A stretch of DNA of 64,000 bases from CALFXN01 sp937957815 (GTDB lineage Bacteria > Synergistota > Synergistia > Synergistales > Aminobacteriaceae). The stretch is from NCBI GenBank assembly GCA_036788195.1, contig DAIQNX010000013.1, positions 11,132-75,131 of the forward strand, written 5' to 3'. Below the pieces are notes generated by a model, which was given only the letters and a program-made list of their open reading frames with translations, made no database searches and was not told the origin of the DNA. Within the stretch, counting starts at the first letter, position 1; each line of letters begins with the position of its first letter. Below, in pieces: positions 61,985 to 64,000 of the stretch. A program made the position numbers and the translations under genes.

Positions 61985-62806
61985 ATGAGCGGCATGAAGC
62001 GGATTCTGGCGATCAACGGAAGCCCGAGGGGGCGCGGGAGCAACACGCAGCGGCTCGTGAACGCGTTCTTCGAGGGGGCGGCGCAGGCCGGGGCGGCGTG
62101 CGAGACGCTATACGCGACGGAACTCGACGTCCACGACTGCGTGGGATGCTTTTCGTGCTGGAACAAAACGCCCGGCGTCTGCGTCTTCAGAGACGACATG
62201 CCCGGAGTGCTCGAGAAGATGCTCGACCTGGACCTTCTCGTCTGGGCCACGCCGCTTTACCACTTCGGGATGACCGCGAGGCTCAAGCGGATCATGGAAC
62301 GGACGCTCCCGTTCGCGAAGCCCTGGATCGTCCGCGACGGGGAGCACTATCACCACCCCTCCCGATACCCGGGACGGATGGCGCCGAACTTTCTTATCTC
62401 GAACTGCGGCTTTCCCGAGCGACACCACTTCGGGGCGCTCGTCGAGGAATTCTGGCTCCTTCTGGGAAATCACGGCGACGCCTTCCTCGGCTCGATTCTC
62501 TGCACGTCGGGCGAACTCCTGAAGATCCCCGAACTCGCCTCGCGGACATCGTGGTACCTCGACGCGGTCCGTACGGCCGGAAAGGAGATGGCGGAACGTC
62601 GCACGATCTCCGCTGAAACGGCCCGGACGCTCGAACGCCCGCTCATCGACGTCCAGTCGTTCGCCCTGATGGCGAACGCGACGTGGGGCGTTCCCGGAGA
62701 GGTCCCCCCGACGCCCGAAGAGACCCTCGGCGGAGAGCCGAGGACGCCCGAGGCCGCCGCGACGCTCCGGATGCTCGCGATGCGGGGGGCGACGGAAAAG
62801 AGCTGA
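61985..62806 (+). CDS. Flavodoxin-like NADPH-dependent FMN reductase
   Basis: Flavoprotein of 273 residues. The FMN phosphate loop is INGSPRGRGSNTQRL, followed by CVGCFSCWNKTPGVCVFRDDM with a cysteine set typical of iron-sulfur-flavoprotein-like reductases, and LVWATPLYHFGMTARLKR. It transfers electrons to small acceptors in anaerobes. A gap of 176 bases separates it from the aldolase, so it may have its own promoter. GGAGG lies 11 bases before the ATG. Confidence 0.88.
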   Translation: MSGMKRILAINGSPRGRGSNTQRLVNAFFEGAAQAGAACETLYATELDVHDCVGCFSCWNKTPGVCVFRDDMPGVLEKMLDLDLLVWATPLYHFGMTARLKRIMERTLPFAKPWIVRDGEHYHHPSRYPGRMAPNFLISNCGFPERHHFGALVEEFWLLLGNHGDAFLGSILCTSGELLKIPELASRTSWYLDAVRTAGKEMAERRTISAETARTLERPLIDVQSFALMANATWGVPGEVPPTPEETLGGEPRTPEAAATLRMLAMRGATEKS

Positions 62807-62883
62807 AAATCGAAAGAGACTGAAACGGAGCCCGGAATCCCTGCCGGCGAGAACATCCGTCCGTGACGGGCACGCCTGCAAAA

Positions 62884-62926
62884 AGAAAAAAGCGGGAAGG
62901 AGAAAGGAACCCCTCTCCCTCCCGCC
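62884..62926 (-). terminator. Terminator of the small peptide gene
   Basis: On the minus strand GGCGGGAGGGAGA pairs with TCTCCTTCCCGC and is followed by six T. It ends the 46-codon gene about 20 bases after its stop. Confidence 0.85.
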
Positions 62927-62947
62927 TTACATGCGTGAAGCAATCGG

Positions 62948-63088
62948 TCAGATCTTGCCGTCAGACATCCCTTCGCCGCCGACGACGCCCTTGAGGTCCT
63001 CGTCCTTCAGTTCGCTCTTCTTCTTTTTGTCCGGTTTCTCTTCTCCGGCATTGCAGGCATTGCACGGTTTGTTCTTTCCGCAGACCAT
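62948..63088 (-). CDS. Small Cys-rich peptide with C-terminal double-glycine motif
   Basis: A 46-residue peptide. It begins MVCGKNKPCNACNAG (three cysteines in CxxxxxCxxC), passes a Lys/Glu-rich stretch (KPDKKKKSELKDED) and ends LKGVVGGEGMSDGKI. The ELKDEDLKGVVGG segment looks like the double-glycine leader end of bacteriocin or other exported peptides, but only eight residues (EGMSDGKI) would follow cleavage. GGGAGGGA precedes the ATG; a strong terminator and a promoter are present, so it appears to be expressed. A peptide precursor, a metal-binding peptide or a small chaperone-like protein are options. Confidence 0.6.
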   Translation of the reverse strand: MVCGKNKPCNACNAGEEKPDKKKKSELKDEDLKGVVGGEGMSDGKI

Positions 63089-63202
63089 CGTTCGTCCCTC
63101 CCGGGGAATAGTATGTGTTCCGCACATCATTCCTTCGCGGCCGTTCGCCGTCATATTTCCGACGTATCGGTCCGACCGCGACACCGTTCATCTTTCAGAG
63201 AA

Positions 63203-63233
63203 AAGATACACCCTGACACCGTGTCAGAGTCAA
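63203..63233 (-). promoter_or_regulatory. Promoter with palindromic operator for the small peptide gene
   Basis: On the minus strand TTGACT (63233-63228) is followed by a 17-19 base spacer and TGTATC/TATCTT (63210-63203). The perfect palindrome CTGACAC-C-GTGTCAG (63213-63227) fills the spacer, where a bound repressor would block RNA polymerase. The palindrome is near-identical in both arms (7 of 7 bases). Confidence 0.65.
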
Positions 63234-63255
63234 GAGGTTTCTTCAAAAAAACGTT

Positions 63256-64000
63256 TCAATTTTCAACGTCCCGGGCGCTCTTTCGGGAAAAATCGTCATG
63301 CGCTTTTCCGCAAAACGGGATCTTCACCCGTCTCGCATGATGACCGGAAAGGAGCATCGGCGCGGCGAGCAGCAGCGCGAGCGGTGCAAACCCTCCTGTC
63401 ACATTGCATCCGCCGCCGCTGCCCGTGTCGCCGGTCGCCTCGGCCGCGCGGACCGAGCACACCCGGATGGTCACCGCTCCTACGCCCGGGTTCAGGTCGT
63501 ACGATCCGTTGTCCGTCACGATGTTCTTCCACGTCATGAGCCCCTCGCCCGGAACGTAGAAGTCCGGCGGCGTCACGCCGTCGGGCAGCGTCTGCCCCGC
63601 CTTGATCTCGAACTGCACGCCCCGGTCGGCGAGCTCGTACCCCGATCCGTCCGCGCGGGCGAAGAGCGCGTAGTACCGCACGTTCGACGGCCACGACGCC
63701 GTGTATTCGACCGAGAGGTCCGCGCTCGTCAGGGCCACGTCCTCGAACGTGTTGGCCGCATAGAGCGTCGCGCTCATTCCCGCGAGCGATGTCGCTTTTC
63801 CCTCGAGCGTCTTTCCCAGGTCGGTCGCGAGCGCCCGTTCGATCGCGGCGTAGAGTCCGCTCTCCGGATTCGCCAGGGCCGTTTTCACCGCCGCGACGTC
63901 GCTGTCGCCGACGATCGACCGCGGCGTGGGCTCCGTCTCGCCGGAGTACCCCGAGAACGCCGTCGCGCTCTTGTTCGGCGCGCTTCCGATCGTGCACGTG
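63256..64000 (-). CDS. Surface protein with Synergist-CTERM-like sorting signal (N-terminus beyond window)
   Basis: The frame is open to the right window edge; 247 residues are seen. The visible part is mostly beta-rich repeat sequence with Thr/Ser/Asp, for example LTSADLSVEYTASWPSNVRYYALFAR, typical of an exported protein. Near residue 200 comes TGDTGSGGGCNVTGG, then LALLLAAPMLL and basic residues (HHARR): a linker, a GGGC motif, a hydrophobic helix and positive charge, as in Synergist-CTERM sorting signals. Unusually, about 27 further residues follow the basic patch. The full protein is probably anchored or processed at the cell surface. Confidence 0.75.
   Translation of the reverse strand, partial: TCTIGSAPNKSATAFSGYSGETEPTPRSIVGDSDVAAVKTALANPESGLYAAIERALATDLGKTLEGKATSLAGMSATLYAANTFEDVALTSADLSVEYTASWPSNVRYYALFARADGSGYELADRGVQFEIKAGQTLPDGVTPPDFYVPGEGLMTWKNIVTDNGSYDLNPGVGAVTIRVCSVRAAEATGDTGSGGGCNVTGGFAPLALLLAAPMLLSGHHARRVKIPFCGKAHDDFSRKSARDVEN

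Noticed and set aside
1..64000. tRNA, rRNA, CRISPR arrays, transposases and phage genes
   Set aside because: Looked for by eye: no cloverleaf with TTCGAATC-type loop, no regularly spaced repeats, and no DDE or integrase motifs were found. Absence by eye is not proof; a tRNA search program would settle it.

Overview
The window is GC-rich chromosomal DNA, most likely from a member of the Synergistota. The best phylum marker is the protein cut by the right edge: near its C-terminus it has a Ser/Gly-rich linker, a GGGCN motif, a hydrophobic segment and basic residues, as in the Synergist-CTERM sorting signal. Several branched-chain-amino-acid-type ABC systems, an aminopeptidase T gene and an LPP20-family secreted protein fit an amino-acid-fermenting anaerobe. 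No rRNA, tRNA, CRISPR array, insertion sequence or prophage was seen.

Left part (1-32300, mostly minus strand). A potassium cluster reads leftward: a KdpB-derived protein that has lost its P-type ATPase catalytic motifs, a short KdpD-type sensor kinase, KdpE, and a KtrB-type channel subunit cut by the window edge. A TPP riboswitch with an attenuator controls thiE-thiM-thiL. A nucleotidyltransferase/HEPN pair lies between two degenerate, lower-GC stretches. Then come a QueG-like iron-sulfur protein, a PheC-like binding protein, an LprI-domain protein, a nicotinamidase-like hydrolase, pepT and a PAS-only membrane sensor. A long minus-strand block carries a two-component system with a periplasmic binding-protein sensor domain, a cysteine hydrolase, an APC permease and a Liv-type ABC transporter whose LivG looks catalytically dead. 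An ester hydrolase, an MgtC-type protein and a polar-amino-acid ABC transporter (ATPase plus fused binding protein-permease) follow.

Replication origin (32300-38520). mnmG, recF, dnaN and dnaA lie in series on the minus strand. DnaA boxes flank dnaA on both sides. The dnaA-dnaN gap also holds an ordered DnaA box / GC clamp / DnaA-trio unwinding element, so the origin looks bipartite. Genes left of it mostly read leftward and genes right of it mostly rightward, as expected for two leading strands diverging from an origin here.

Right part (38520-64000, mostly plus strand). A DHH phosphoesterase, small secreted proteins, an MFS transporter, an Mrp/ApbC ATPase, a carboxylesterase, an aldo/keto reductase with ferredoxin-like motifs and threonine synthase lead into a catabolic operon of about 12 kb. 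It comprises a SorC-type regulator with a three-half-site operator, a second and intact LivKHMGF transporter, a sugar isomerase/epimerase, a zinc alcohol dehydrogenase, a PLP gamma-lyase-type enzyme, an FGGY kinase, a 2-hydroxyacid dehydrogenase and a class II aldolase, with a flavodoxin-like oxidoreductase just after it. Together these look like uptake, phosphorylation and aldol cleavage of a sugar-derived compound, possibly one conjugated to an amino acid; the substrate is not identified. The window ends with a 46-residue Cys-rich peptide ending near a double-glycine motif, its palindrome-containing promoter, and the Synergist-CTERM protein.
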